This document shows, piece after piece, positions 1-8,425 of a DNA stretch of 64,000 bases. Origin of the DNA: Kitasatospora sp. DSM 101779 (lineage in GTDB: Bacteria; Actinomycetota; Actinomycetes; Streptomycetales; Streptomycetaceae); the NCBI RefSeq assembly GCF_025655475.1, contig NZ_JAHTIK010000001.1, forward strand, positions 1 through 64,000, written 5' to 3'. The notes under the pieces are model-generated. The model was given only the letters and a program-made list of their open reading frames with translations, was not told where the DNA came from and did no database searches. The translations under genes and the position numbers were made by a program. Numbering within the stretch: position 1 is the stretch's first letter; each line of letters starts with the position of its first letter.

Positions 1-431
1 AGGGTGTGGGCCGGGGGGGGCCCCCCCTCGCCTGGTCCCCCCGCCCCGGGCCCCTGCTCCCCCGACCCCCCCCCTGCGTCGCCCGCCGCCGGTGGGGCCG
101 CGCCTCCGGCCGGAGCCGCCGCAGCACCCGCCGGGTCCGTGCCGGGTTGCGTGGCGCCCCCCGACCTCGTCACGGCGAACGCCGCGCCGGCCAGGACGAT
201 CGCGCCGACGGCCCCCAGCGCGATCCACAGCCCGGTGCGGGAGGGCCGGGCCGGTGCCGGCCGGTTCCCCCCGACCGGCGGCGGCCCGTACGCGACCGGC
301 GGCGGCCCGTACGCGGGCGGCGGCGGGCCGTAGGCGGGTGGAGGCGGGCCGTAGGCGGGCGGGGGCGAGGGTGGCGGCGGGACGTTCCCGACCGGCGGCT
401 GTGCGGGTAACCCGGATGGCTGTTCGTGCAT
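1..431 (-). CDS. Proline-rich single-pass membrane protein, N-terminal part
   Basis: The reading frame starts at an ATG at 431 with an AGGAG ribosome binding site just upstream (about 440-444) and runs off the left edge, so the C-terminus is missing. The first 60 or so residues are Pro/Gly/Tyr-rich with four or five near-tandem AYGPPP units. A basic stretch (around NRPAPARPSRTG) and one clear hydrophobic segment (LWIALGAVGAIVLAGAAFAV) follow, then an Ala/Gly/Pro/Thr-rich tail. This is the usual layout of actinobacterial single-pass proteins with a proline-rich cytoplasmic N-terminus and an external C-terminal domain, often encoded near Ser/Thr kinases; the next gene on the same strand is such a kinase. 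The function of the missing external domain cannot be seen. Confidence 0.6.
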   Translation of the reverse strand, partial: MHEQPSGLPAQPPVGNVPPPPSPPPAYGPPPPAYGPPPPAYGPPPVAYGPPPVGGNRPAPARPSRTGLWIALGAVGAIVLAGAAFAVTRSGGATQPGTDPAGAAAAPAGGAAPPAAGDAGGGSGEQGPGAGGPGEGGPPPAHT

Positions 432-850
432 CTGCGGACTCCTGGAGGTCGAGTGACGATGCGGTGGAGGATCGGTGGTCCTGGAAGGAGGATGCCCCAA
501 CCGTGGGAGCCCGCGCGCAGCCCGGACGATCACTGTTGCCGATCTGTAGCACGCGCCGCTCCAGCGCTCCTGACCGCCAGTCAGCACCCGTCGCCGCGGT
601 GTCCTGCCCGGGCGCCCCGGTCACCACCTCGGCGACGGCCGCTTGTGGCTCCAACGCCGTCCGCGCTGTCGTGGTGTTCCTGCTGGAGAGCATTGTGTTC
701 AGCACCCTCGAACTGCCCGCCTTGGTCCGCGACCTGCCGAAGGGCAGCGGGAGGTGTCCACTCCGGGGCCTCGCCCTGGCCGGGATGCAGATCGCCGTCC
801 GGGTGCTGAACGGTCTCCGGCCCTCGTGCCGATCACCGCCGTCGCGGTGT
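432..850. other. Intergenic region, no gene seen
   Basis: About 420 bases lie between the kinase stop and the start of the proline-rich membrane protein. Open frames cross it on both strands, but none has a credible start with a ribosome binding site or a recognisable product. It may carry the promoter of the leftmost gene. Confidence 0.4.
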
Positions 851-2500
851 TCACCCTGATACTCCGGGAGGCGCCTTCGTCAGTACCAGCGGGTCGACGG
901 TGGTATCGCCGTCGATCACCGTGTACCGCAGGGTGCCGTCCGGAAGGAGCTCCAGCTCCCGCTGTCCGGCGGTGCCGCATTCCACGCCCTTGGACTCGAT
1001 CAGCCGGGAGGTGAAGCGCAGCTTGGTGCTGGACGCGGAGGTCAGCGTCCATGCCGCGTCGCAGTGGCCGCCTGTGGTGATCATGTAGCCCTCGGCGGCG
1101 TTCGGGTCGTTGAGCCGGGTGCTGTGGACCGTCACGGTGACCGCGTCCGTGTGGCCCACCTGCGCTCCCCAGATGCCGATGAAGGCGGACCGGTCGCCGT
1201 TCGCCCCCGGATCTCCGGACGGCGGCTTCGACGCCGGCGGGTCCGAGGCGCGGTCGGTCGCCTTGTCGCCGCCCGGGGTGGCCGAGACCGGTGGCGCGGC
1301 TCCGGCCGAGGATGTGCCCTTGGCGCCCGGGGTGCCGCCGGACCGGTCCAGCTGAGCGATGCCGTAGCCGACCGCGGCCGCCACCAACAGCGTGCCGACC
1401 GTGATCCCCGCGATCAGCCGACCGCGCCGACCGGGCTCCGGTGGCGGGGCCGGTGGGCCGTAGGACAGTGGTGCGGTGGGGCCGTAGGCGCCCGGGGCCG
1501 GCGGCCCGAACCCCGGCGGGGGCGGGGCAGCGACGGTGTTGTGGGTTTGGTGACCGGAGAGCGAGGCAAAGGGTGCCGGGGCGGGGGCCGGGCTGTCGGT
1601 CTCCAGGTCGAGCAGGCGGACGGCGGTACGGCCGACGGAGGCGGCGAGGTCGGCGGGCAGCCAACTGCTGCTGCCGAGCCGGCCGGCGGCGTTGCCGTCC
1701 GGGTCGAGGCGTTCACGCAACTGCTGCGGGGTGGGTCTGGCCTCGGGGTTCTTGGCCATACAGGCGAGGATGACGGCGCGCAACGGATAGTCGAGCGTGG
1801 ACAGGTCGGGCTGTTCGTGCAGCACCCGGTAGAGAAGGACGGCGCTGTTGACGCCGTCTCCGAAGGGCGGACGGCCGCCGGCGGCGAGGGCGAGCACCAC
1901 GCCGAGCGAGAATATGTCGCTGGCCGGTCCGGCGGGCTGCCCCTGGGCCTGTTCGGGAGACATGAAGCCGGGCGAGCCGACCACGTGCCCGGTTCGGGTG
2001 ACGCTGGTGGAGGCGTCCAAGGCACGGGCGATGCCGAAGTCGATGAGTCGGGGGCCGTCCAGGGTGAGCAGCACATTGGACGGTTTGACGTCGCGGTGGA
2101 CCAGGCCCAGGGCGTGGACGTGGGCGAGCGCCTCGGCAAGGCCGACGCCGAGCAGCCGGGTGGTGGGTTCGGGCAGTGAGCCGTGCTCGTTCACGGCGGC
2201 GGCCAGCGAGGGGCCGGCCACGAAGCCGGTGGCGACCCAGGGCCGGGGGCCCTCGGTGTCCGTGTCCAGAACGGGGGCGGTCCACACTCCGCCGACCCGG
2301 CGAGCGGCCGCGACCTCCCGGCGGAACCGCTCCCGGAACTCGGCGTCCCGGGCCAGGTCCGGCCGGACCGCTTTCACCGCCACCGTGCGGCCGCCGGGAG
2401 TCCTCCCCAGATAGACCCGGCCCATGCCGCCGGCGCCGAGCCGCCCCAGCAGCCGGTAGTCACCCAGGTCCTGCGGGTCGTCCGGCTCCAGCGGCTGCAT
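851..2500 (-). CDS. Transmembrane Ser/Thr protein kinase (PknB/Hanks type)
   Basis: This 549-residue protein has all Hanks-kinase motifs: glycine loop LGAGGMGRVY (residues 21-30), catalytic lysine in AVKAV (K43), HRDVKPSN with the catalytic Asp near 137, DFGIA at 154-158, and SPGFMSPEQ in the activation segment. After the kinase domain comes a Pro/Ala-rich linker, one transmembrane helix at about 370-390 and an external domain of about 150 residues with no PASTA repeats. It should phosphorylate Ser/Thr of cytoplasmic targets in response to a signal at the cell surface. A second kinase of the same layout lies at 10213-11832. The divergent external sequences suggest different ligands. Confidence 0.92.
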   Translation of the reverse strand: MQPLEPDDPQDLGDYRLLGRLGAGGMGRVYLGRTPGGRTVAVKAVRPDLARDAEFRERFRREVAAARRVGGVWTAPVLDTDTEGPRPWVATGFVAGPSLAAAVNEHGSLPEPTTRLLGVGLAEALAHVHALGLVHRDVKPSNVLLTLDGPRLIDFGIARALDASTSVTRTGHVVGSPGFMSPEQAQGQPAGPASDIFSLGVVLALAAGGRPPFGDGVNSAVLLYRVLHEQPDLSTLDYPLRAVILACMAKNPEARPTPQQLRERLDPDGNAAGRLGSSSWLPADLAASVGRTAVRLLDLETDSPAPAPAPFASLSGHQTHNTVAAPPPPGFGPPAPGAYGPTAPLSYGPPAPPPEPGRRGRLIAGITVGTLLVAAAVGYGIAQLDRSGGTPGAKGTSSAGAAPPVSATPGGDKATDRASDPPASKPPSGDPGANGDRSAFIGIWGAQVGHTDAVTVTVHSTRLNDPNAAEGYMITTGGHCDAAWTLTSASSTKLRFTSRLIESKGVECGTAGQRELELLPDGTLRYTVIDGDTTVDPLVLTKAPPGVSG

Positions 2501-2711
2501 GCTCTCACTCCATCGGTCGAAAACTTGTTTCCGTGCAGAAGGTAGCGGTTGCGGGATCGCCCGGAGGAGAAACTGAGGACGCCGCAGAACAGACAGCCGG
2601 ACGTCCGGTGCCGGTGATGCCCAGGACTTCGAGCGGGGCCGTCCACACCGCGCGCGATGCGTGAATGGATGGGACGGCGCGAGTCCACCAGGACCGGATC
2701 ACCGGGCGTTA

Positions 2712-2976
2712 GAGGAGATCAACCTGTTCTCAGGCCCGACCCGGCCGACCGTCTGGCAGCCCACCTACGGCCTCACGCCGCAGTGGCGGCTGGCCTCCAA
2801 CCGCCGGGTTGACCGGGCACAGCCGCCCGAGGAAACCGTGTTCGAGGGCGAGCAGCTCGGCCGGTGAGTCAAGGCACAGCGCGCCGGCCGGCCCGGACTG
2901 GAGACCGATCAGCAGGACCCGCCCGCAGCGACCGGCATCGACCCAGACCCGGAGCTGATGGCGGCGAAGGCGACGG
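2712..2976 (+). pseudogene. Relic 1 of a helicase-associated-domain protein
   Basis: The translated frame reads EEINLF, then TVWQPTYGL, PPEETVFEGEQLGR, a stop codon, then KAQRAGRPGLETDQQD. It is collinear with the better preserved relic at 45653-46190 (TWQRAYSVA, LPEETMFEGEQLGR, VAQRAGLPGLEPDQQD). The Trp-rich repeats resemble the helicase-associated domain (PF03457 type) found in large Streptomyces helicase-like proteins. An in-frame stop and loss of both ends show it is dead. It is one of four such fragments in the window (also 7134, 43415 and 45653). Family name is from memory of the motif; the similarity between the relics is seen directly. Confidence 0.6.
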
Positions 2977-3157
2977 CAGCCAGCACTGCGGCGGCCGCCG
3001 GCAGCGGCCACGCGGCGGCGAGCAAGCGGCTCGCCGCGCACAGGGCCCCGGTGAGCAGGACGACGGCGACCGCGGCGACCACGCCGGCGGCGAGCCGGTC
3101 CGCCGTCGTGCGCGGCGCCAACCTGCGCCAACCCCGCGGTCCTAGCTCCCCGCACAC
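2909..3157 (-). CDS. Possible small two-helix membrane protein
   Basis: A frame starting at GTG 3157 encodes about 82 residues with two hydrophobic stretches (LAAGVVAAVAVVLLTGALCA and, after a short turn, PLPAAAAVLAAVAFAAI). No good ribosome binding site is visible, and its 3' end overlaps the helicase-associated relic on the other strand, so the end of the original gene may have been replaced. It lies just downstream of the lipoprotein hydrolase on the same strand. It could be a real small membrane protein or chance coding in GC-rich DNA. Confidence 0.3.
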   Translation of the reverse strand: MCGELGPRGWRRLAPRTTADRLAAGVVAAVAVVLLTGALCAASRLLAAAWPLPAAAAVLAAVAFAAISSGSGSMPVAAGGSC

Positions 3158-3257
3158 GGGCGAAGGACGGGATCGCCGGTCGGGGATCGCTGTTCGGGCG
3201 CTGCCGACGACTCCCGGACTGCCGTCACGGGGACGGTCCGGCGGCCCGGCTCCGGCG

Positions 3258-4520
3258 TCACCGGGGCTGCGGTGTCGGCACGCGGTCGAGGAAGTCCAAA
3301 ACCTGCGGCCAACCGGCGGCCTGGGCGGCGGCGTTGCCCGCCCGGGTCCCGCCGAGCTCGTCGACCCGCCCGCTGGTGGGGTTGACGAACCGGGTGGGTG
3401 CCGAGAGGTACGGGAAAGTGCCGACGCCGTGACCGGCGTCCGGGTACACCAGGGCGTGCCGGGCCGGCTCCCCGGGTCCGGCCGTGCCGATCGACTGCGC
3501 CCAGCCGGGCGAGGGCCAGAGCCGGTCGTCCGCACCGGCGACGGCGAGGACAGGGCCACTGACCCGGTCCAGCGGGATCAGCCGGTGCGGGACGGCCCGG
3601 CCGTCGACCGTCCAGGCGTCCCCGCCGTTCGGCAGGCCGCCGTTGACCTGGGCCGACGGCGAGTAGACCACCGCACCTCGGACCAGGTCGGGGTATTCCT
3701 CGGCGATCAGCAGCGCCGCCTCGCTCCCCCGCGAGTACCCCATGGCCACCACCGGAGCCGATCCGACCCCAGGCTGCGCGGCGAGCAGGTGAGCGGCCGT
3801 CCGGAAGTACTCCAGCGGAACGTCGTGCAGCGTCGCCGGCAGCCCGGGCTCCGCGAAGTACGCGACGGCGAGGGCCGGATGGCCGTGCGAGGCGAGCAGC
3901 GCGGCCGTGTACTTCTGGCTGTCGCCGCCCTCCGATCCCCCGAAGACCAGCACCGCCGACCGCACCGGCCCTCCCGGCGGTGGGAGGAACAGCTGTCCGG
4001 CGACATGGTCGGCGGTGACGGCCACCGCCCGGGTCGTGACGCCGTCGGCGGACCACCGCCGGGTGAGCGTCCGGGCACCGAGCTCGCGGCCGCGGGCTGC
4101 CACCGTGATCCGCACCTCGAACGAGGACCGCACCTCCGGGAAGGCCGGCAGGAACGCGATCTGGCTCGCCGGCGCACCGACCGGGTCCATCGCCCAGAAC
4201 AACCCCATACCGTCGACGGCGGCGTACGAGCCACCGCCGAGCGGAGTGGCCGAGTCGAGATCCACCGTGCCGCGGCGGTCCGCCCGGAACACCGCGTGCG
4301 CCGCCCACCGCCGGCCGAGGTGGTCGTCGGCGGACGAGGTGACGGTGACCTCCTCGCCCCCGGACAGGCCGGTGATCCGCAGATGGACCGCAGCATCCGC
4401 CAGCGAGCCCACCGCCGACACCCCGACACTCACACGGCGATCCGCCGGCGCCGAACACCCCACCCCCGCAAGGCCGAGCACCAGAGCCATCGCCGTGGCG
4501 GCGGGCACTGCCCTTACCAT
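3258..4520 (-). CDS. BAAT/acyl-CoA thioesterase-family lipoprotein hydrolase
   Basis: The 420-residue protein begins with a lipoprotein signal peptide ending in LAGVGC (lipid-modified Cys about 22), so it should be anchored outside the membrane. An N-terminal beta-sandwich-like domain follows, then an alpha/beta-hydrolase fold. Visible active-site elements are the nucleophile elbow GYSRGSE, an acid in AGADDRLWPS and a histidine in DAGHGVG. This matches the bile acid-CoA:amino acid N-acyltransferase / acyl-CoA thioesterase family, whose usual nucleophile is Cys or Ser in GxSxGxE. The ATG at 4520 is preferred over ATG 4538 because it has a G-rich ribosome binding site six bases upstream and gives a clean signal peptide. 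The substrate is unknown; an exported member would act on extracellular esters or thioesters. Confidence 0.82.
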   Translation of the reverse strand: MVRAVPAATAMALVLGLAGVGCSAPADRRVSVGVSAVGSLADAAVHLRITGLSGGEEVTVTSSADDHLGRRWAAHAVFRADRRGTVDLDSATPLGGGSYAAVDGMGLFWAMDPVGAPASQIAFLPAFPEVRSSFEVRITVAARGRELGARTLTRRWSADGVTTRAVAVTADHVAGQLFLPPPGGPVRSAVLVFGGSEGGDSQKYTAALLASHGHPALAVAYFAEPGLPATLHDVPLEYFRTAAHLLAAQPGVGSAPVVAMGYSRGSEAALLIAEEYPDLVRGAVVYSPSAQVNGGLPNGGDAWTVDGRAVPHRLIPLDRVSGPVLAVAGADDRLWPSPGWAQSIGTAGPGEPARHALVYPDAGHGVGTFPYLSAPTRFVNPTSGRVDELGGTRAGNAAAQAAGWPQVLDFLDRVPTPQPR

Positions 4521-4884
4521 CGTTGCCCCCCTAGCCATGTGACGAACACTCATACTGACGCCCACACAGCCACGGCCGTCAACAGGCGCGCGGGATCCGC
4601 CCCCGGCCCGGCAACGACCGGCAGCGCAGCGCCGTGCCACCCAACAACCACAGGGCCGGCACAGGAAGACAGCCGCCGTCGCACAGGCCGGAGGCACCAC
4701 CGCCGACACTACGACCGAGCAGCACCACTCGGACAGCGGAACAACAGAACCCACCACCGCCGATCCGTCCGCCCCGGGCCCGGGGTGGCGGGCGCGCCAG
4801 CAACACACCGAACCACCGACCCCGACCGCGAACACCCGACGGCGCAGCACCGGCCTTACCGTCGAACGTTGATCGGCCGGGTGG
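4521..4884. other. Intergenic region, no gene seen
   Basis: This 364-base stretch lies upstream of the lipoprotein hydrolase and downstream of the HEAT-like gene. It is C-rich on the plus strand and low in complexity. No credible gene is seen, so it presumably holds the promoter of the hydrolase. Confidence 0.4.
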
Positions 4885-5502
4885 CTACAAGGGCGTGTAG
4901 GTCCGGTACTTGCCTTGCAGGGACGAGGCGGCTGCAGTGGCCACATCGGACCGGGGACCGGCTGCGCATTCGTGGAGGAACCTCGTGACCTGGGAACCTG
5001 GCCGACCTGCTGCGGCAGCCGCGGCCCAGAACCGGAGACCGTCGTGGGGGTCCAGAGGCTCAAGGAAGTCCAGGACGTGGTCGATCGTGGCCGTGTCCAG
5101 GCACAGCCGCTGCATCGCCACGGCACGCAACGCGCCGTCGGCGAGCATCTGGGTGCCGCTGTCCAGGCACCAGCGCAGGGACTCGGGCGTGCCCTCGGGA
5201 GCGCTCAGCCGGACGATCGCGTCGCCGAGCGCGGTGTACACCATGGTCGCCTCGAACGGGCGCTGGGCAAGGTTCCGAAGGAGGCCGAGCACGGGGCGGT
5301 GGCCGCACATCCCCAGTGCCATGACCATCTGGTACTGGGTCTCCCACGCGCGGGAGTCACGGACCTCCCGCTCAAGGGCTTCCGTCAGCGCCGGACCCGC
5401 CACGGGATCGGCCAGCCGGCGCAGCCGCGTTGCGGCGGAACGTCGTTTCGGCGAAAACCGGTGACCGAGCTGTTCCACGGCCTCATCCAACGTCAACGCC
5501 AT
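4885..5502 (-). CDS. HEAT-like alpha-helical repeat protein
   Basis: Starting at ATG 5502 (AGGGA a few bases upstream) the product is 205 residues. It is made of amphipathic helical pairs such as FSPKRRSAATRLRRLADP, AWETQYQMVMALGMCGHRP and PESLRWCLDSGTQMLADGAL, the pattern of HEAT or Armadillo-type repeats. Such proteins usually act as protein-binding scaffolds in the cytoplasm. There is no signal peptide or membrane segment. The frame stays open upstream to 5898, but that part has no start with a ribosome binding site and a different composition. No specific function can be given. Confidence 0.72.
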   Translation of the reverse strand: MALTLDEAVEQLGHRFSPKRRSAATRLRRLADPVAGPALTEALEREVRDSRAWETQYQMVMALGMCGHRPVLGLLRNLAQRPFEATMVYTALGDAIVRLSAPEGTPESLRWCLDSGTQMLADGALRAVAMQRLCLDTATIDHVLDFLEPLDPHDGLRFWAAAAAAGRPGSQVTRFLHECAAGPRSDVATAAASSLQGKYRTYTPL

Positions 5503-5879
5503 CACGATCCCTGGCTGCGCGGCTTCGTTCCGGGCACGGCGTGGGACCTCGTACCGACACCGGCTGGGGGAAGCGCCCGCTCCGGTGGCCTGGACAGCGG
5601 GGAGGACCCGGGCGATGGGCACGGCTGAACGGTGGGTGTGTGTATGTGTTGTAGGCAGCCAGGTCACCGCCGTAGTTCTCCACGCAGCTTTCTCCTTCGC
5701 TGGTGATCTCGGCGCGCAGGCGGCCCAGTATCCGCGCGACGGTGGCCCCTTGACAGCCATGGCGGTGCCACAGCCTGTCTCCCGGTCGGCGGCGTCCTCG
5801 AGCCGTACATCCCGAGGAGGAAGGTGGATCACCCCTGCGGGTGACTCGGCAACAGCCATCGGCTGCCTAAGCTGCCGGC
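5503..5879. other. Divergent intergenic region
   Basis: This 377-base gap separates the HEAT-like gene (minus) from the histidine kinase fragment (plus). It should contain both promoters; no clear -10/-35 pair or gene is recognised. Confidence 0.4.
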
Positions 5880-6632
5880 GTGCACCGATTCCAGACATGG
5901 TTTCTCCACCGACCCGCCGTCGGCGACGGGGCCTGGGCGCTGTGTCTGCTCATGCTAGGTGTGTGGTCGGCGGCGGCGCTGCCGGGTCCGGTGGGCTGGC
6001 GGCACGTCGGTTGCATGGCCCCAGCCACGCTGCTCGCAGGTCTGATGATGCTGCGTCGCAGGAATCCGGATGCCGCGGTCCTGGTCGCGATCGGGCTGGG
6101 TGTCGGACAGCTCCTGGACGGGCTCCCGTCGGGCGCGGCCGGTGTCGGCTATCTGGTACTTGCCCGCTGGGGCGCCTGCTATGGATCCTCGCGGGTGTCC
6201 CTGGTCACGCTGGCGAGCGCGCTGGCCGTAGGGCCGCTGGCCGTCTGGCGAGGAGCTGCCGAGGGCGAGCTCGGCTACCTCTCCGCCGGGCAGCAGGTGG
6301 TCCTCGCCGGTCTGTACTCGCTGCCCTTTCTACTGTGCTGGATCTGGGGGCTGTGGGCACGCGCCCGGCGGGCGGAGCTGGCCGGGTTGGAGGCCCGCGC
6401 CGCGGAGGCCGACACCGACATGATCCGTGCCACCGCGCGCGCCAGGATCGCCCAGGAGCTACACGACGTGATCACGCATGATCTCACTGCGATGACCGTT
6501 CAAGCCGGCGGTGCGGAGTATGTGCTGCTCGCACGCCCGTACCAGGCCAGGGATGCGGTACGGGGCCTCGGCTCGCTGGGACGTCAGGTCCTGGTCGAAC
6601 TCGAGTGCTTGAAGCGGCTGCTGTCCTCATGA
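5880..6632 (+). CDS. Truncated NarX/DesK-type sensor histidine kinase (no ATPase domain)
   Basis: The 250-residue product starts at GTG 5880. It has about four to five membrane helices in the first 150 residues, a short linker (ARARRAELAGLEARAAEADTD, abbreviated here) and a HisKA_3 dimerisation region with the phospho-acceptor His in ARIAQELHDVITHDLTAM. The protein then stops after CLKRLLSS, where a normal family member would continue into a HATPase_c domain of about 100 residues. No ATP-binding motifs (N, G1, G2 boxes) occur downstream in any frame, and no response regulator is adjacent. It is either a 3'-truncated pseudogene or an acceptor-only protein that needs another kinase. An insertion-sequence end relic lies about 110 bases downstream and may mark the deletion. 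Confidence 0.75.
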   Translation: MHRFQTWFLHRPAVGDGAWALCLLMLGVWSAAALPGPVGWRHVGCMAPATLLAGLMMLRRRNPDAAVLVAIGLGVGQLLDGLPSGAAGVGYLVLARWGACYGSSRVSLVTLASALAVGPLAVWRGAAEGELGYLSAGQQVVLAGLYSLPFLLCWIWGLWARARRAELAGLEARAAEADTDMIRATARARIAQELHDVITHDLTAMTVQAGGAEYVLLARPYQARDAVRGLGSLGRQVLVELECLKRLLSS

Positions 6633-6743
6633 CAGATCGTCCGAAGCCGAGCCACGAACCGTCCACGAGCCCTTTCGGCCGGTCACCGATCGAGTGACGG
6701 CCGGGCAGTCACGGGCCGAGACAGAAAGGACAGGGCACGCAAT

Positions 6744-6768
6744 ACTGCAACGGTGCTCGCCGTGACGG
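6744..6768. repeat. Relic of an insertion-sequence end
   Basis: The sequence TACTGCAACGGTGCTCGCC and the bases after it match 13103-13127 in about 23 of 25 positions. In the latter copy the match is preceded by CTAG, the tetranucleotide that borders several intact elements here. This looks like a leftover end of an IS701-like or related element. Confidence 0.4.
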
Positions 6769-6897
6769 TTGCCGAGTCGTGGGCACGCCGGGTGCCGGCG
6801 CGTCCCACGGGGCGGGTACCGGGTGTGCAGCACACACGGACGAGACCGGCCGCTACCCGAGTAGGGGCAGGGCGGCCGGGCCGGGAAGGCGGAAGGG

Positions 6898-6921
6898 GGG
6901 GTTGGCCCGCGGGCCAACCCC
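6898..6921. terminator. Perfect palindrome, probable bidirectional terminator
   Basis: GGGGTTGGCCC is followed by GC and then by its exact complement GGGCCAACCCC, giving an 11-bp stem with almost no loop. It is preceded by a G run. No T run follows, as is common for actinobacterial terminators. It lies downstream of the truncated histidine kinase, with no gene directly beyond. Confidence 0.5.
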
Positions 6922-7133
6922 TTCGTCCCGGAACACTACGGCCGCCACGGGCCGGCCCCGCGGCAGCGCGCCGCCCACCGGCAGCGCTGCACTCGCGGGC
7001 ACCAGCCCGGTCAGCGTCCGGTCACAGAACACCAAGGTCAGCCCACTCAATCCCGGTCAACTCCCCCGCCAGGCCCGACGCGCGGCCCCGGCCCGTCACG
7101 GAAGGAGTACTCCTGCAGCCCAGCGGCGAGGAT

Positions 7134-7419
7134 GGCGGCGGCCCGGCACGCTGCAGAGGCGAAGCCGAAGGTGTCCCACGCGGACCGCTTCCAGCAGGGC
7201 CTGGCCGCCCTCGCCGCGTTCGCCGGGCGAGGGCCACGTCCCGCACAAGGAGCCCTGGAGGTCACGCTGGCCGACCCCGACGGCGAGAAGAGCACCGAAG
7301 TCGTGCACGTCGGGCTCGGCGCGTGGCTGAACACCGCCGAAGGCACCCCCGCCAGGCGCCTGCGTCGCGACCGCATCCTCGACGAGGCACACCACGCCGC
7401 GGACCCGTCCACCTCATGA
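7134..7419 (+). pseudogene. Relic 2 of a helicase-associated-domain protein
   Basis: The frame reads AAEAKPKVSHADRFQQGLAALAAFAG, then after a shift GHVPHKEP, and again in the first frame STEVVHVGLGAWLN (quoted in parts). The better relic at 45653-46190 has the same order: KSKTSRQDRF, GLAALAAFA, GHV, PHKEPLQVTV, STEVVHVGLGAWLNN. A small deletion in the GREGH region explains the frameshift. Both ends are lost. It is non-functional and marks old insertion or recombination of the same gene family at several sites. Confidence 0.6.
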
Positions 7420-7589
7420 ACATGTTCGGGATCTCCGTGGCCCCCGCCGTTGCCTACACCCGCGCCGCACACCCCGAACGGCTCACTACCGACCCCGCCG
7501 AGGCGTAGCTTCCGCGGGGAGGCGATGGCTCCGAACGGCGAGCCGCCGACCGGCTTCTCCCGAGGATTCTGTGCTCCCTGGTCGCCGGT

Positions 7590-8144
7590 CTATCGCTCCG
7601 CCCCGTGCCCGGCAGCCGCGCCGTGCAGCAGGATCGCTGTGATGAAGTCCGGGGCCTGGCGGCTGCCCATGTGGCCTTCGAGCGTCAGCTCCCACGCGGT
7701 CTCGGCCAGGCCGCAGAACGTCGAGGCCAGCCAGGTGGCCGGCATGTCCTTGCGCAGCAGCCCGGCGCCCTGGTTGCGTTCGATGAACTCGACGGTGCGG
7801 GTGAAGATCGTCTCGGCACGGGTGCTGGCCTCGGGGACGCCCAGGACGTCGGGTTCGACGTAGACGAGGTTCCACAGCTGGGCGAACGGCGGGTAGTCGG
7901 CGACGAGGGTGGCCAGGCCCCGTTCCTCTGGGATGTCGGCCTCTGCCCGAGTCAGGGCCCGGTCGCAGTCGTCGAGGATCTTCTGAGCCATCGCCTGCAC
8001 CAGGTGCTGGCGGGTGGGGAAGAGGCGGACCAGGGTCGCCCGGCTGATGCCCGAGCGTGTGGCGATGACCTGCATCGAGGCCGCCCGGTCCTTGGCGAGG
8101 ATCGGGATGGCCGATTCCAGGACTTCAGTCGCGTTGGTACGCAT
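7590..8144 (-). CDS. TetR-family transcriptional repressor
   Basis: The 184-residue product has an N-terminal TetR helix-turn-helix: AIPILAKDRAASMQVIATRSGISRATLVRLFPTRQHLVQAM (shown only to mark residues 10-50; key part GISRATLVRLFPTR). The rest is an all-helical ligand-binding domain. ATG 8144 is chosen because the family N-terminus starts only a few residues before the first helix; an upstream ATG at 8183 would lie inside the operator. It faces away from the flavin amine oxidase, and the perfect palindrome at 8172-8191 between them fits autoregulation and control of the oxidase. The ligand is unknown. Confidence 0.85.
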   Translation of the reverse strand: MRTNATEVLESAIPILAKDRAASMQVIATRSGISRATLVRLFPTRQHLVQAMAQKILDDCDRALTRAEADIPEERGLATLVADYPPFAQLWNLVYVEPDVLGVPEASTRAETIFTRTVEFIERNQGAGLLRKDMPATWLASTFCGLAETAWELTLEGHMGSRQAPDFITAILLHGAAAGHGAER

Positions 8145-8171
8145 CGTCGCGCCCAGCCTCCAATGCTTCTT

Positions 8172-8191
8172 TTGACACAACACTGTGTCAA
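8172..8191. promoter_or_regulatory. Palindromic operator, likely TetR binding site
   Basis: TTGACACA and TGTGTCAA form a perfect 8-bp inverted repeat around a 4-base ACAC spacer. It lies 28 bases upstream of the chosen TetR start and contains a TTGACA hexamer on each strand that could be the -35 box for both directions. Repressor binding here would block both promoters. Confidence 0.7.
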
Positions 8192-8425
8192 TGTATCCTC
8201 TGCTGTATCAGCATCATTGTACGAAAGCCCCGGACACAGGTCGTCGGTGTCCGTACGGCGCAGGCCGGACGGGACCTCGATGCCCCTCCGCCGCACATGA
8301 GGCGGTCCCGGCCGGTCGCGGTGCCTGTACGGCTTCCTCGCCCACGGGCAGCTCGACGAGCGCAACGGAGCGTTCGGCGACATTCCTCTGCCAGCCCGTG
8401 TCACATCCCAGATCGGTTCACACTC

